DNA from: Candidatus Actinomarina sp.
Lineage (GTDB): Bacteria > Actinomycetota > Acidimicrobiia > Actinomarinales > Actinomarinaceae
Assembly (NCBI GenBank): GCA_016777845.1
Contig: JADHQS010000003.1
Coordinates: forward strand, 1 to 45,894
Direction of reading: 5' to 3'
Length of the DNA stretch: 45,894 nt
Positions 29,061-38,286 of the stretch are shown piece by piece; the first letter of the stretch is position 1, and every line of letters starts with the position of its first letter. The position numbers were made by a program, and so were the translations under genes. The notes beneath the pieces were generated by a model that was not told the DNA's origin, searched no databases, and worked only from the letters and a program-made list of their open reading frames with translations.

Positions 29061-31028
29061 ATGCATAAAATTCTGCGCATACTTTTTTTATCTTTTCTTA
29101 TAATGCTTTTTGCGTGTGGAGGTGAAGAATCTGCCAATTTGGATCCACAAGTTATTAGAGTCGTCGATGATGAGTTTTCTCCGAAAGTGATAAGAGTTGA
29201 GCCTGGTACTACCGTAATTTGGGAATCTGGTGGAGCAAATGATCATAATGTAATTGCGAGTGACGGTTCATGGCAAGCAATTTCATCAGACTATTTTGAA
29301 TATGGAATTATTACAAAAGGTGATCAATACGAACACACATTTAATGAACCTGGAGTTTACGATTATTACTGTCCTTATCATGGAACCAATAACAAAGGTA
29401 TGGTTGGGACAGTAATTGTAGGTGATGTTGATTATGCAGTTGAGCCTGAAAAAGTGATCGTCAGTTTAAGTGAAAATGTTTTGAGTGTAGGGCAAGGTGA
29501 AGACTTTACAAAAATTCAAGATGCTGTTGATGTTGCACAAGAAGGAGATTTGATTCTAATTAACCCAGGAGTTTATAACGAAAGCATAACTGTGACTACT
29601 TCACATTTAACACTGAGAGGCACTGATAGAAACAAAGTGATAATAGATGGTCAGTTTATGAGTGAAAACGGAATACAGATTTATGATACAGACGGAGTGA
29701 CAGTTGAGAATTTATCTGTAAGAAACTTTACACTAAATGGCGTATATTGGAATACAGCAAAAGGGTTTAGAGGTTCTTATTTAACTGTATACAACAATGG
29801 AGATTATGGTGTTTATGCATTTAACTCAACTGATGGTGTGTTTGATAATATATACGCATCTGGACACCCGGATAGTGGAATTTATATTGGACAGTGCTAT
29901 CCGTGTAATTCTTTAATCTACGATAATGTCATTGAGGGTAATGCATTAGGTTATTCGGGAACCAATGCAGGAGGTCACCTATATTTATATAACAATATAT
30001 GGCGAGATAATATGTCAGGTATTGTTCCAAATACTCTTGACTCTGAACTCAACCCTCCTGGCAGAGAAACAACAATTATAGGAAATCTTGTGATTAATAA
30101 TAATAACTACGAAGCTCCTACAAACCGATTTGGCGTTGTAGCTAAAGGAATGGGGATAGTAGTGCCTGGAAGAGTGGGTGACATAATAGAAAAAAATTTG
30201 GTTGTTAACCATGACAGGTATGGCATTGTTGCAAGTCCAATGTTGGATGCAAATTTATATTTCTCACAACACGTGAGTGTAAAAAACAACGTTGTTTTAG
30301 ATTCTGGATACACCGACTTAGCACTTGCAGGACCATGGGGTCCCGGAAATTGTTTTGAGGACAATGTTTACCAAACAAGTACCCCTCCACTTTTAGAGCA
30401 GCTTCATAACTGTTCATCAATAGACTCATCAAGCTTGATTGCAAGGTTTCCTTTACAGGGAGATCCTTCGGGTTTAATGATGCTTGCTGGGTTTTTTGCA
30501 GATGCTCAAACAACAGAACTTGATAAAAACAGATATAAAGAGTATCCATGGCCAAAAGAACAAGAAAATATGCAGTTTGCAGATATAAATAAACCTTCAC
30601 CTGCAATAAATTTGTTTTATGTACCTGATTTAGACTCTATTCAAGTACCAACAAACTTACTAAATGAAGACTTAGAAAATTACTACAATTCTGAAAAGGA
30701 GATAATTATGAGCGGAGTGCCTATTTCTAGCCCTACAATATGGCAGTTATTGTTTCAACTTTACGGTTACTTGATGCCGTTTGTGTTGTATGCTGCTTGG
30801 GCTGCTTTAGCAATAAAAGATATTGACTCTAACGAAAGGGTTAACGGGAGTATGAAATATGTTTGGTTAGGAGTTGTTTACCTAGTTCCATTCTTTGGAG
30901 TTTTGGTTTATCACCTTGCCGGACCTAGTGCAATTTCTCGAAGTATGAAACTTGCTGCCATAGTCGGTGGTTTGTTTAGCTACATTGCGATCCTGGTTGC
31001 AGGAGCAGTAATTAGCGGACTTGTATAA
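29061..31028 (+). CDS. Predicted lipoprotein: cupredoxin domain + NosD-like right-handed beta-helix + C-terminal PLDc_N-like membrane domain
   Basis: Lipobox LLSF..MLFAC; cupredoxin DEFSPKVIRVEPGTTVIWESGGANDHNV...YYCPYHGTNNKGMVGTV; KIQDAVDVAQEGDLILINPGVYNESITV plus PbH1-like repeats; C-terminal hydrophobic LYAAWAALAIKDI...YVWLGVVYLVPFFGVLVYHLAGP. Confidence 0.85.
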   Translation: MHKILRILFLSFLIMLFACGGEESANLDPQVIRVVDDEFSPKVIRVEPGTTVIWESGGANDHNVIASDGSWQAISSDYFEYGIITKGDQYEHTFNEPGVYDYYCPYHGTNNKGMVGTVIVGDVDYAVEPEKVIVSLSENVLSVGQGEDFTKIQDAVDVAQEGDLILINPGVYNESITVTTSHLTLRGTDRNKVIIDGQFMSENGIQIYDTDGVTVENLSVRNFTLNGVYWNTAKGFRGSYLTVYNNGDYGVYAFNSTDGVFDNIYASGHPDSGIYIGQCYPCNSLIYDNVIEGNALGYSGTNAGGHLYLYNNIWRDNMSGIVPNTLDSELNPPGRETTIIGNLVINNNNYEAPTNRFGVVAKGMGIVVPGRVGDIIEKNLVVNHDRYGIVASPMLDANLYFSQHVSVKNNVVLDSGYTDLALAGPWGPGNCFEDNVYQTSTPPLLEQLHNCSSIDSSSLIARFPLQGDPSGLMMLAGFFADAQTTELDKNRYKEYPWPKEQENMQFADINKPSPAINLFYVPDLDSIQVPTNLLNEDLENYYNSEKEIIMSGVPISSPTIWQLLFQLYGYLMPFVLYAAWAALAIKDIDSNERVNGSMKYVWLGVVYLVPFFGVLVYHLAGPSAISRSMKLAAIVGGLFSYIAILVAGAVISGLV

Positions 31029-31045
31029 TTAAATATTCTTAATTC

Positions 31046-31897
31046 ATGTCGTTTAAGAATATTCTTTGTTTTGGAACTTTAAATCCTGATTTAATTTACT
31101 TTGTTGATGAGTTGCCAAGTAAAGGTGGTGACATTCGTAGTTTAAAGTCTTCTATAAGGCCAGGGGGGACTGCTATAAATTGCTCGGAATTAATTTCTCT
31201 TTGGAAGAAATCAGTTCAAGTTAGAGGAAATAGTATTGGTATTGACCCTTTGGGTAAATACTTAGTTGACTATTTAAAAGAAAATAACATAAATTTTGAT
31301 GGTTTAATAATCAATCAGTCGTTGACTCCAACATGTTCTATTTTTGTAGACTCTTCCGGTGAGAGAACAATAGTCTCTTCAGGATACGAAGGTCTTGAAT
31401 GGAGTAATTTCGAAAATTTAAACAACTTTGATTCGCTAATTATAGATAGGTACTCTATTAGGTTCATTAAAGATAACCTAAAAGATCTCAAAAAACAAAA
31501 TAATTTGTTTGTTTGCCAAGCAGGTTATGAATATGAAATTGATTACAAATTAGACTTTCTTATAGTCAGCAAAGATGAGATTAGTGTTGATGAAGCTAAT
31601 AGTCTTATAGATTCAAAAACTGTAGAGTATATACTCTTAACATCCTCAAACTTGCCAGCAAGACTGCTGAGTGCAGAAGGGGCTATAGAAATAGTTCCTC
31701 CAGATTTTAAAACTATAAATTCAAATGGTGCTGGCGATGCAACTGCAGCATATATTGCAGCTTTTGGTGTAAACGACTTAATTCCAAATATAAAAAAAGC
31801 CTGTGCAGCAGGTGCTATCGTAGCTGGAACAAATGAAAAACCTACAGTTGAAAAAATCGAAGAAATATCACAACTTGTAGAAGTAAACCCTCGATAG
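31046..31897 (+). CDS. PfkB family carbohydrate/nucleoside kinase
   Basis: N-terminal GTLNPDLIYFVDELPSKGGDIR...RPGGTAINCSE and C-terminal INSNGAGDATAAYIAAF. Confidence 0.88.
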   Translation: MSFKNILCFGTLNPDLIYFVDELPSKGGDIRSLKSSIRPGGTAINCSELISLWKKSVQVRGNSIGIDPLGKYLVDYLKENNINFDGLIINQSLTPTCSIFVDSSGERTIVSSGYEGLEWSNFENLNNFDSLIIDRYSIRFIKDNLKDLKKQNNLFVCQAGYEYEIDYKLDFLIVSKDEISVDEANSLIDSKTVEYILLTSSNLPARLLSAEGAIEIVPPDFKTINSNGAGDATAAYIAAFGVNDLIPNIKKACAAGAIVAGTNEKPTVEKIEEISQLVEVNPR

Positions 31898-31938
31898 CAA
31901 TTTATACTTTTCAGAAATATCTACTAATATAGATACAT

Positions 31939-33729
31939 ATGGCGGTTCCCTTTAAAGCTCCAGTCAAAGACATAGTTTTTGGTTATGAAGTTATTGATTC
32001 TTATAATGTTCTCAATAAAATATCAGCATTTAGTGATTTTTCAGAAGATATTGTTATTCCAACAATGGAAGAATGTGCTAAATTCTCTGAAGAAGTCCTT
32101 GCACCAATAAATGCTATAGGCGATCAACAAGGAGCAACAATCAAGGATGGTGTTGTAACGATGCCTGAAGAGTTTATTGATGCCTATAAAAAGTTTGCCG
32201 AAGCAGGGTGGGCATCAATATCTTTGCCATCTGAAATTGGTGGTGGAGGAATGCCTATAACGTTGTCTGGTGGAACCCTAGAAATTCTTAGTACAGCCAA
32301 TTTAGCTTTTGGTCTAGCACCAGGCTTAAGTGCTGGTGCAATTTCTGCGATAAATTTTCATGGTAACCAAGAACAAAAAGATAAATTTTTACCAAAACTT
32401 GTTTCAGGTGAGTGGACAGGAACAATGAATCTGAGCGAGCCTCAATCAGGGTCAGATCTCGGAACAATTACTACAAAAGCTGAACCTCAAGAAGATGGTT
32501 CTTATAAAATAACAGGCACAAAAGTTTGGATTACGTTCGGTGAACATAATATGACAGAAAATATAATTCACCTCGTTTTAGCTAAAGTTCCTGGTTCTCC
32601 TGAGGGTACTAAAGGCATTTCTATGTTTATAGTGCCTAAATATATTATTAATGATGATGGCTCTATCGGAGACTCAAATAATGTAAGCTGCATATCTATT
32701 GAAGAAAAACTAGGAATTCATGCAAGTCCGACTTGTGTTATGGAATATGATGGTTCTGTTGGTTATTTAGTTGGAGAAGAGAACCGAGGTCTTAACTATA
32801 TGTTTACAATGATGAACGAAGCTCGTGTTTGGGTAGGTGGACAAGGATTAGCATGTGCTTCAGGTGCATTACAGGGTGCTGCTCAATATGCTAGAGACCG
32901 AGTACAGGGAAGACCTGTAGGAATGTCAAAGGAAGACGCTAAAAATTCAACAATTATTGATCATGCAGATGTTAGAAGAATGCTTATGACAATTAAAGCA
33001 TACGTTGATGCTATGAGATACCTCATGTATGACAACCAATTAATGCTTGATGTTGAGTACTTTGGTGAAGATGAGGAAATGAAAGCGTTTGGTGAGGAAA
33101 GATGCGGCATATTGACACCTATTACCAAAGCCTGGATTTCTGATTTAGGGGTGGAGCTGTCTTCTATTGCAATTCAAGTTTACGGTGGTATGGGATATGT
33201 TGAGGAAACAGGTGTAGCTCAATATCTACGAGATTCAAGAATAGCGCCTATTTACGAAGGTACTAACGGAATTCAAGCATTAGATTTAATGTTTAGAAAA
33301 TTACCTCTTGATAATGGTCAAGCCATGCAAAGACTGTTATCAGACGTAAATAAAGTCATTGATGAAATGAAACAGGATGATGAAAAACTTGTATCAATGG
33401 CCGAAAAGCTTGAAAAAGAGGTAAATACATTATCTGAAATAACTTTATGGCTTGGATCTAAAATGCTTGAGGGAGAGTTAGTTGATGCAAGCGCTGGTGC
33501 CACACCGTATTTAAAAATGTTTGGTCAAGTTTTAGGTGGATACTACATGGGTAAAGCTGCAATTCTTGCAAATAAAAAGTTTAAAGAAACTGGTGATGAA
33601 TTTTACAAAGACAAAATAACATTATCAAAATTTTACATAGAACAACTACTGCCTTTAGCTTCAGGATACGCATCATCTATAACAGCAGGTAAAGATGATT
33701 TGTACGCAATGAAGGCTGAAAACTTCTAA
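31939..33729 (+). CDS. Acyl-CoA dehydrogenase (about 600 aa DmdC/FadE-like subgroup)
   Basis: GTMNLSEPQSGSDLGTITTKA, KVWITFGEH, YGGMGYVEETGVAQYLRDSRIAPIYEGTNGIQALDL. Confidence 0.92.
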   Translation: MAVPFKAPVKDIVFGYEVIDSYNVLNKISAFSDFSEDIVIPTMEECAKFSEEVLAPINAIGDQQGATIKDGVVTMPEEFIDAYKKFAEAGWASISLPSEIGGGGMPITLSGGTLEILSTANLAFGLAPGLSAGAISAINFHGNQEQKDKFLPKLVSGEWTGTMNLSEPQSGSDLGTITTKAEPQEDGSYKITGTKVWITFGEHNMTENIIHLVLAKVPGSPEGTKGISMFIVPKYIINDDGSIGDSNNVSCISIEEKLGIHASPTCVMEYDGSVGYLVGEENRGLNYMFTMMNEARVWVGGQGLACASGALQGAAQYARDRVQGRPVGMSKEDAKNSTIIDHADVRRMLMTIKAYVDAMRYLMYDNQLMLDVEYFGEDEEMKAFGEERCGILTPITKAWISDLGVELSSIAIQVYGGMGYVEETGVAQYLRDSRIAPIYEGTNGIQALDLMFRKLPLDNGQAMQRLLSDVNKVIDEMKQDDEKLVSMAEKLEKEVNTLSEITLWLGSKMLEGELVDASAGATPYLKMFGQVLGGYYMGKAAILANKKFKETGDEFYKDKITLSKFYIEQLLPLASGYASSITAGKDDLYAMKAENF

Positions 33730-34122
33730 TTGATTGATTCATTAAAAAACAAACATAATTTAATTGCTCTCATTGGGGCAAGTAATGATAAAAATAAATA
33801 TGGAAATAAGATTTTACTAGACTTAGTTTCAAAAGGTCATAATGTGGTTCCAATAAATCCCAAAGAAGACACCGTTGCTGGTTTAAAGTCCTACAAAAAT
33901 GTTTCTGAACTTAGTGAAAAGCCATCAATAATTAATTTTGTAGTGCCACCCAATGTTGGATTTGAATTAACAAAGGAGTTAGTTGAATCAGGTTATGATA
34001 ACTTCTGGTATCAGCCTGGTGCAGAGAGTTCAGAAATTTCTTCGTATTTAGAATCTAATAGTAAAAATTATATAGATGACAAATGCATTATGGTTGTCTC
34101 AAGACTAGCCGATAATTACTAG
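33730..34122 (+). CDS. CoA-binding domain protein (YccU-like), TTG start
   Basis: IALIGASNDKNKYGNKILLDLVSKGHNVVPINPKED, FVVPPNVGFEL, FWYQPGAES. Confidence 0.85.
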   Translation: MIDSLKNKHNLIALIGASNDKNKYGNKILLDLVSKGHNVVPINPKEDTVAGLKSYKNVSELSEKPSIINFVVPPNVGFELTKELVESGYDNFWYQPGAESSEISSYLESNSKNYIDDKCIMVVSRLADNY

Positions 34123-35144
34123 TCCTCTAATTCTTTATTTACACTATCTAATTCTTCGAATGATTTCTCAAGTTTATTTACTCTAGTATTTTTTAATGCC
34201 TCAAAAGATTTTACAGTTTGGTCTAGCCTTTTAGTTACATCGTCAAAAGATTCGATAAACTTTCTAATTTCCACTTTAATTTTTTCATGAGTTGCCAAAA
34301 TATTTTTTGTATCAGTTTGTAAACTGAATAATTTCATTGAGTGCCTTATGGTCTCAAGATAAGCCATTAATGTTTGGGGACTTACTAATATAACCTTTTT
34401 AGAAAACGCATACTGAATAACAGGTGTTCTGTTCGCACCGATTTCTGAAGTTAATAAAAAGTGATATAAGTTTTCAAGTGGTATGTACATTAAAACAAAA
34501 TCAACAGTACCTTCTTCAGCTGATATGTACCCTTCCCTGGAAGATGTATCATCAATTTTGGTTTTGATTGCTTTATCTAAAAACTCTTTATGTTTATTTC
34601 TAATAGATTCAGTTATTTCTTTTCTTGCTAACTCGTCAAGAGTTTCATCCTCAAGATCTCTGTTTAGTTTGGCTATCTCCATATAGTTCGTTAAGGGAAA
34701 TTTTGAATCCATGTTTATTGTTTTATTTTCAGGAAGATAAAATGTGAAATCAGGAATTGTACCACTCGACATTCTTTTTTGGGTTTGGTAATGTATTCCC
34801 TCTTTATACTCCATAATTTCAAGCAAGTCTTCGACCTGAAACTCTGCCCACTGCCCTCTGCTTTGGTTATTATTTAATACAGATATTAAATTTCTAGTTT
34901 GCTGATCTACTCCAGTTATAGAGGACTTAATTTCACCAGTCTTCTCTAGAAAATCTTTTACTGTCTGATCAGATCTATTGAGTAATTTGTATATTTGAGA
35001 TTCTTCATTTTCAATTATTTCACTTACAATTCCTTTAATTAAATACTCGTCATCTTTATTGTCTTCTTCAGTTTCTTTTCTTGTTACAAAATAAAGATTG
35101 GCAAGTAAGAGGGTGACTATTAAACCATAAATTATATTTTCCAT
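34119..35144 (-). CDS. rmuC: RmuC family DNA recombination protein
   Basis: N-terminal TM, SRGQWAEFQVEDLLE, IPDFTFYLPENKTINMDSKFPLTNY, YLETIRHSMKLF. Confidence 0.88.
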   Translation of the reverse strand: MENIIYGLIVTLLLANLYFVTRKETEEDNKDDEYLIKGIVSEIIENEESQIYKLLNRSDQTVKDFLEKTGEIKSSITGVDQQTRNLISVLNNNQSRGQWAEFQVEDLLEIMEYKEGIHYQTQKRMSSGTIPDFTFYLPENKTINMDSKFPLTNYMEIAKLNRDLEDETLDELARKEITESIRNKHKEFLDKAIKTKIDDTSSREGYISAEEGTVDFVLMYIPLENLYHFLLTSEIGANRTPVIQYAFSKKVILVSPQTLMAYLETIRHSMKLFSLQTDTKNILATHEKIKVEIRKFIESFDDVTKRLDQTVKSFEALKNTRVNKLEKSFEELDSVNKELED

Positions 35145-35196
35145 AATTTAAGAATAGCAATATAGCAAGACAGTTTATGTTCTAAGTACTATTTAG

Positions 35197-36330
35197 TTAA
35201 ACAGTGTCGAATATTTTTTGAAAACTAAATTTAAAATTATCTGAGGAATAATTAGATAAAATGAATTCTTTTGCATTTATCCCAACAGAAGTTGCTTCAT
35301 TATAATTTTGAATCACATGATTTATTTTTTTTATCATGGAATCTAAATTATTACTCTCAAATACATAACCTGTTTGTCCGTCTATGACTATGTCTTGCAT
35401 TCCCGGGGCGTCTGTAACAAGCACAGGGCATGCTGTTACTTGTGACTCAAATATTACTCTTGCTAGGCCCTCTGATACCGAAGGAAGAATCATTAAGTTA
35501 TTTTCAGAGTAAAACTTTTTCACTTCATCTCTATTTTTATTTCCATGAATAAAAACTCTATCCTCAACATTTTTCGATTTTATTTTTTCTTTGAGACTTT
35601 CAAGATAGTTTTGATTGGGTGTTGGTCCTACTATATTCAGTTCAACCTGGTCACTAATTAATGCAGGCAAGGCATCGATAATCATATGAGGTTTTTTTCT
35701 ATCAGTCACACTTCCAATAAAAAGTATTTTAAATTTTCCACTTCCATCTCTCAAAGGGTCGATATTGCTAAATATTTCAAAATCTATCCATGCCGGAAAC
35801 CTAACAACACGCTTCGATGGATTAAAAGACAATGCTTGCTCCTCTGTAGAAGAAGAAACTGCTCTCAACATATCAGCACAATTTATTGTGTAAGATGCCA
35901 TCTTGGAAAATAAATTTTTATATAAATTTGGAAATGTTAAATTTTTTTCTAACTCCAAAGTATTTATAAAATCTCCATGTGATTCGATGACTATTTTTAC
36001 ATCTTTATACTTTTTTTTGATTTTATAAACACCCAGAAAACTTGTTACCGGATCTTGAAATGTAACTATTTCAATTTCATATTGGGATATTAATTTTGGT
36101 ATTTGAAAATAAGATACAAAAAATATTTTCAAATAGTTAAAAATTCTTGATTTGTTTTTTTTATTTAAATAAAAAGTTGTCTCTGATTCAGTGTGTATTT
36201 TTTTTTGGCTCGAGAATGCAAGAACTGTAACATTTGCGACTTCACTTAAATTATCGTACTTTTTTTTTATATTTTCATTTAAAGGTAAATCATAAAAAGT
36301 TGGTGAGAAAAATAGTACATTTTTTTTCAT
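35197..36330 (-). CDS. Glycosyltransferase family 4 (GT-B fold)
   Basis: FKILFIGSVTDRKKPHMIIDALPAL, NLMILPSVSEGLARVIFESQVTACPVLVTDAPGMQDIVIDGQTGYVF. Confidence 0.9.
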   Translation of the reverse strand: MKKNVLFFSPTFYDLPLNENIKKKYDNLSEVANVTVLAFSSQKKIHTESETTFYLNKKNKSRIFNYLKIFFVSYFQIPKLISQYEIEIVTFQDPVTSFLGVYKIKKKYKDVKIVIESHGDFINTLELEKNLTFPNLYKNLFSKMASYTINCADMLRAVSSSTEEQALSFNPSKRVVRFPAWIDFEIFSNIDPLRDGSGKFKILFIGSVTDRKKPHMIIDALPALISDQVELNIVGPTPNQNYLESLKEKIKSKNVEDRVFIHGNKNRDEVKKFYSENNLMILPSVSEGLARVIFESQVTACPVLVTDAPGMQDIVIDGQTGYVFESNNLDSMIKKINHVIQNYNEATSVGINAKEFILSNYSSDNFKFSFQKIFDTV

Positions 36331-37250
36331 AAACTAAAAAATTCTCTAAGTTCTGTTAATAAATCTTCTTCATGTGTCCATGGCACTGAGTGGCCAGCAT
36401 CAGGAAAAGTTTTCACTTTTACTTCTTTTAACCTCTTAACAACATCATTTGAAGTTTCTTCTGGTACAAGTTTATCTCTACCCCCAGTAATTACAAGGGT
36501 CTCAGCTTCAATTTCTTGTATCCAAGATCTTGCATCATAAGGAACAACAAATCTTCCCCCATCTGCGTAAATGAAGTCATCTTTTGATTTATGCAGATTA
36601 TTCCATGCCCACTCTGTATATTCATCGTTAATAGAGTTTGATTTTTTTAAAAATGAAAACTTAGATTTTGGATTGAAATTAGGGAATAATCTTTCTCTTA
36701 TTCTTACAAAACTAACAAATATTTTAAATGCTACCTTATCGCTATACACAGCACCACCAAGCCAGCTAAAAGGTGTAATTAAAACTAATTTATTTACTAA
36801 TGGCTTATTTTTTTTAGCAATTGACATTGCAACTGCACTTCCCATTGACCAACCTACAATATTGCAACTTGAAATGCCAAGCTCTTTTAGAATGCTAATA
36901 ACAACATCGGCATTTTCATCTACGTCCCACCTGTCCCAACTAGCATCAGACTTTCCGTGATTTCGCATGTCTATAGCAACAAAGGAGGTTTCATTTTTAA
37001 TTTTAGGTAATATTTTAAACCAGCTTCCTAGGGAGTCTGACCCCCAGCTATGGAGAAATATTATAGGAGTTGTGCCGTCTATAATATTTTCTCTAATAAA
37101 GTATTCTTTTTCTCTTATGAATACAGTCCTGCCTGGAATTTTACTTGGGTGAATTTGTGTAGTTCCTGCAGATTGGCTCTTTTTCGTCTCAAGTAGGCTT
37201 TTTGTTACTGCAGTCAAAGCAAAAATTTTAGTTAGTGTTTTAATCATCAA
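36327..37250 (-). CDS. Alpha/beta hydrolase
   Basis: IFLHSWGSDSLGSW, DMRNHGKSD, NIVGWSMGSAVAM (GxSxG), FPDAGHSVPW. Confidence 0.88.
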   Translation of the reverse strand: MMIKTLTKIFALTAVTKSLLETKKSQSAGTTQIHPSKIPGRTVFIREKEYFIRENIIDGTTPIIFLHSWGSDSLGSWFKILPKIKNETSFVAIDMRNHGKSDASWDRWDVDENADVVISILKELGISSCNIVGWSMGSAVAMSIAKKNKPLVNKLVLITPFSWLGGAVYSDKVAFKIFVSFVRIRERLFPNFNPKSKFSFLKKSNSINDEYTEWAWNNLHKSKDDFIYADGGRFVVPYDARSWIQEIEAETLVITGGRDKLVPEETSNDVVKRLKEVKVKTFPDAGHSVPWTHEEDLLTELREFFSL

Positions 37251-38275
37251 CTACTAATAATATTTATTTTTTGATTATATCTATCGGTTATATTTCCAAT
37301 TTCTTTTACAAGAACACCATATTTTTTTTCAATTTCTACCAAATCTATATCTGTTTCAGCAGGTGCAGAAATTAATAATCCTCCACTGGTTTGAGCATCT
37401 GCTAATAAAAGTGCCTCATCTTGATTCTCGAATGATATAAAGTCTTTTACTGAGTCAAAATTTCTTTGGCTTCCTGATGGATAAATGCCACTATGAAAAT
37501 AATTTTTTGCAAACTCAATGATTGGAACTTTATCGAATATCAAATTTGCTGATAATTTTTCATCAATCAACATCTCACTGAGATGGCCAAGAAGTCCAAA
37601 ACCAGTAACGTCTGTAATTGCATTTGCATTGAGATACTTTGCGACTTCAAGGCCTACATCATTTAAGGTTGTCATTACATTTGTTACCTGATTTATTGCT
37701 TCTTCATCAGCGACACCTTTTTTTATTGCAGTTGCAATAATTCCAGAACCGAGAGGCTTGGTTAGAAAAAGTTTATCTCCATTTTTGATATTCGTTTTTG
37801 TATAGATTTTTTCATTAACGATACCTGTTACAGCAAAACCATATTTTGGTTCTTTGTCGTCAATACTGTGCCCTCCAACAATATTACAATTGGCAGATTT
37901 CATTACGTCTGCACCGCCCTTAATAACATCTGATAAAACGTCAAAACCTATATCTTCTCTTGGCCAACTAACTAACTGTAAAGATGAAATAGGTGCACCT
38001 CCCATGGCATAAATATCAGATAATGCATTTGCTGCGGCAACTCTACCCCAGTCATAAGGGTTATCTAAAATAGGAGTAAAAAAATCAACTGTTTGTACAA
38101 TTTTGATACTGTTTCCTAGATCAATAACTGCACCGTCATCTGGATTTTCTAACCCAACTAAGACTTCAGAATTGTTTGAATTATTTTGTTTTGATTGCTT
38201 CAGAACCTGAGCAAGCTCTCTTTGGGAGAGTTTACATGCTCAACCTGAGCCATGAGAATACTCTGTGAGTCTCAC
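37247..38275 (-). CDS. selD: Selenide, water dikinase, a selenoprotein with in-frame UGA (Sec) at 38240-38242; the ORF track shows only the part after an internal Met
   Basis: Reverse strand from GTG 38275: (V/M)RLTEYSHGSG-U-ACKLSQRELAQVL...VGLENPDDGAVIDLG..IVQTVDFFTPILDNPYDWGRVAAANALSDIYAMGGAPISS, continuous with ORF 37247-38005. GGGG-rich RBS directly upstream. UGA sits at the known SelD catalytic Cys/Sec position. Confidence 0.95.
38208..38242 (-). promoter_or_regulatory. Candidate bacterial SECIS-like hairpin at the selD UGA
   Basis: RNA UGAGCA-UGUAAA-CUCUC-CCAAA-GAGAG-CU-UGCUCA: 6-bp outer stem containing the UGA plus 5-bp inner stem with CCAAA loop. Confidence 0.6.
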
Positions 38276-38286
38276 TTTACCCCCCT

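Noticed and set aside
37247-38005. selD as a 252-aa truncated protein or pseudogene
   Set aside because: The upstream frame is intact SelD sequence with only a UGA at the known Sec/Cys site, and tRNA-Sec is present.
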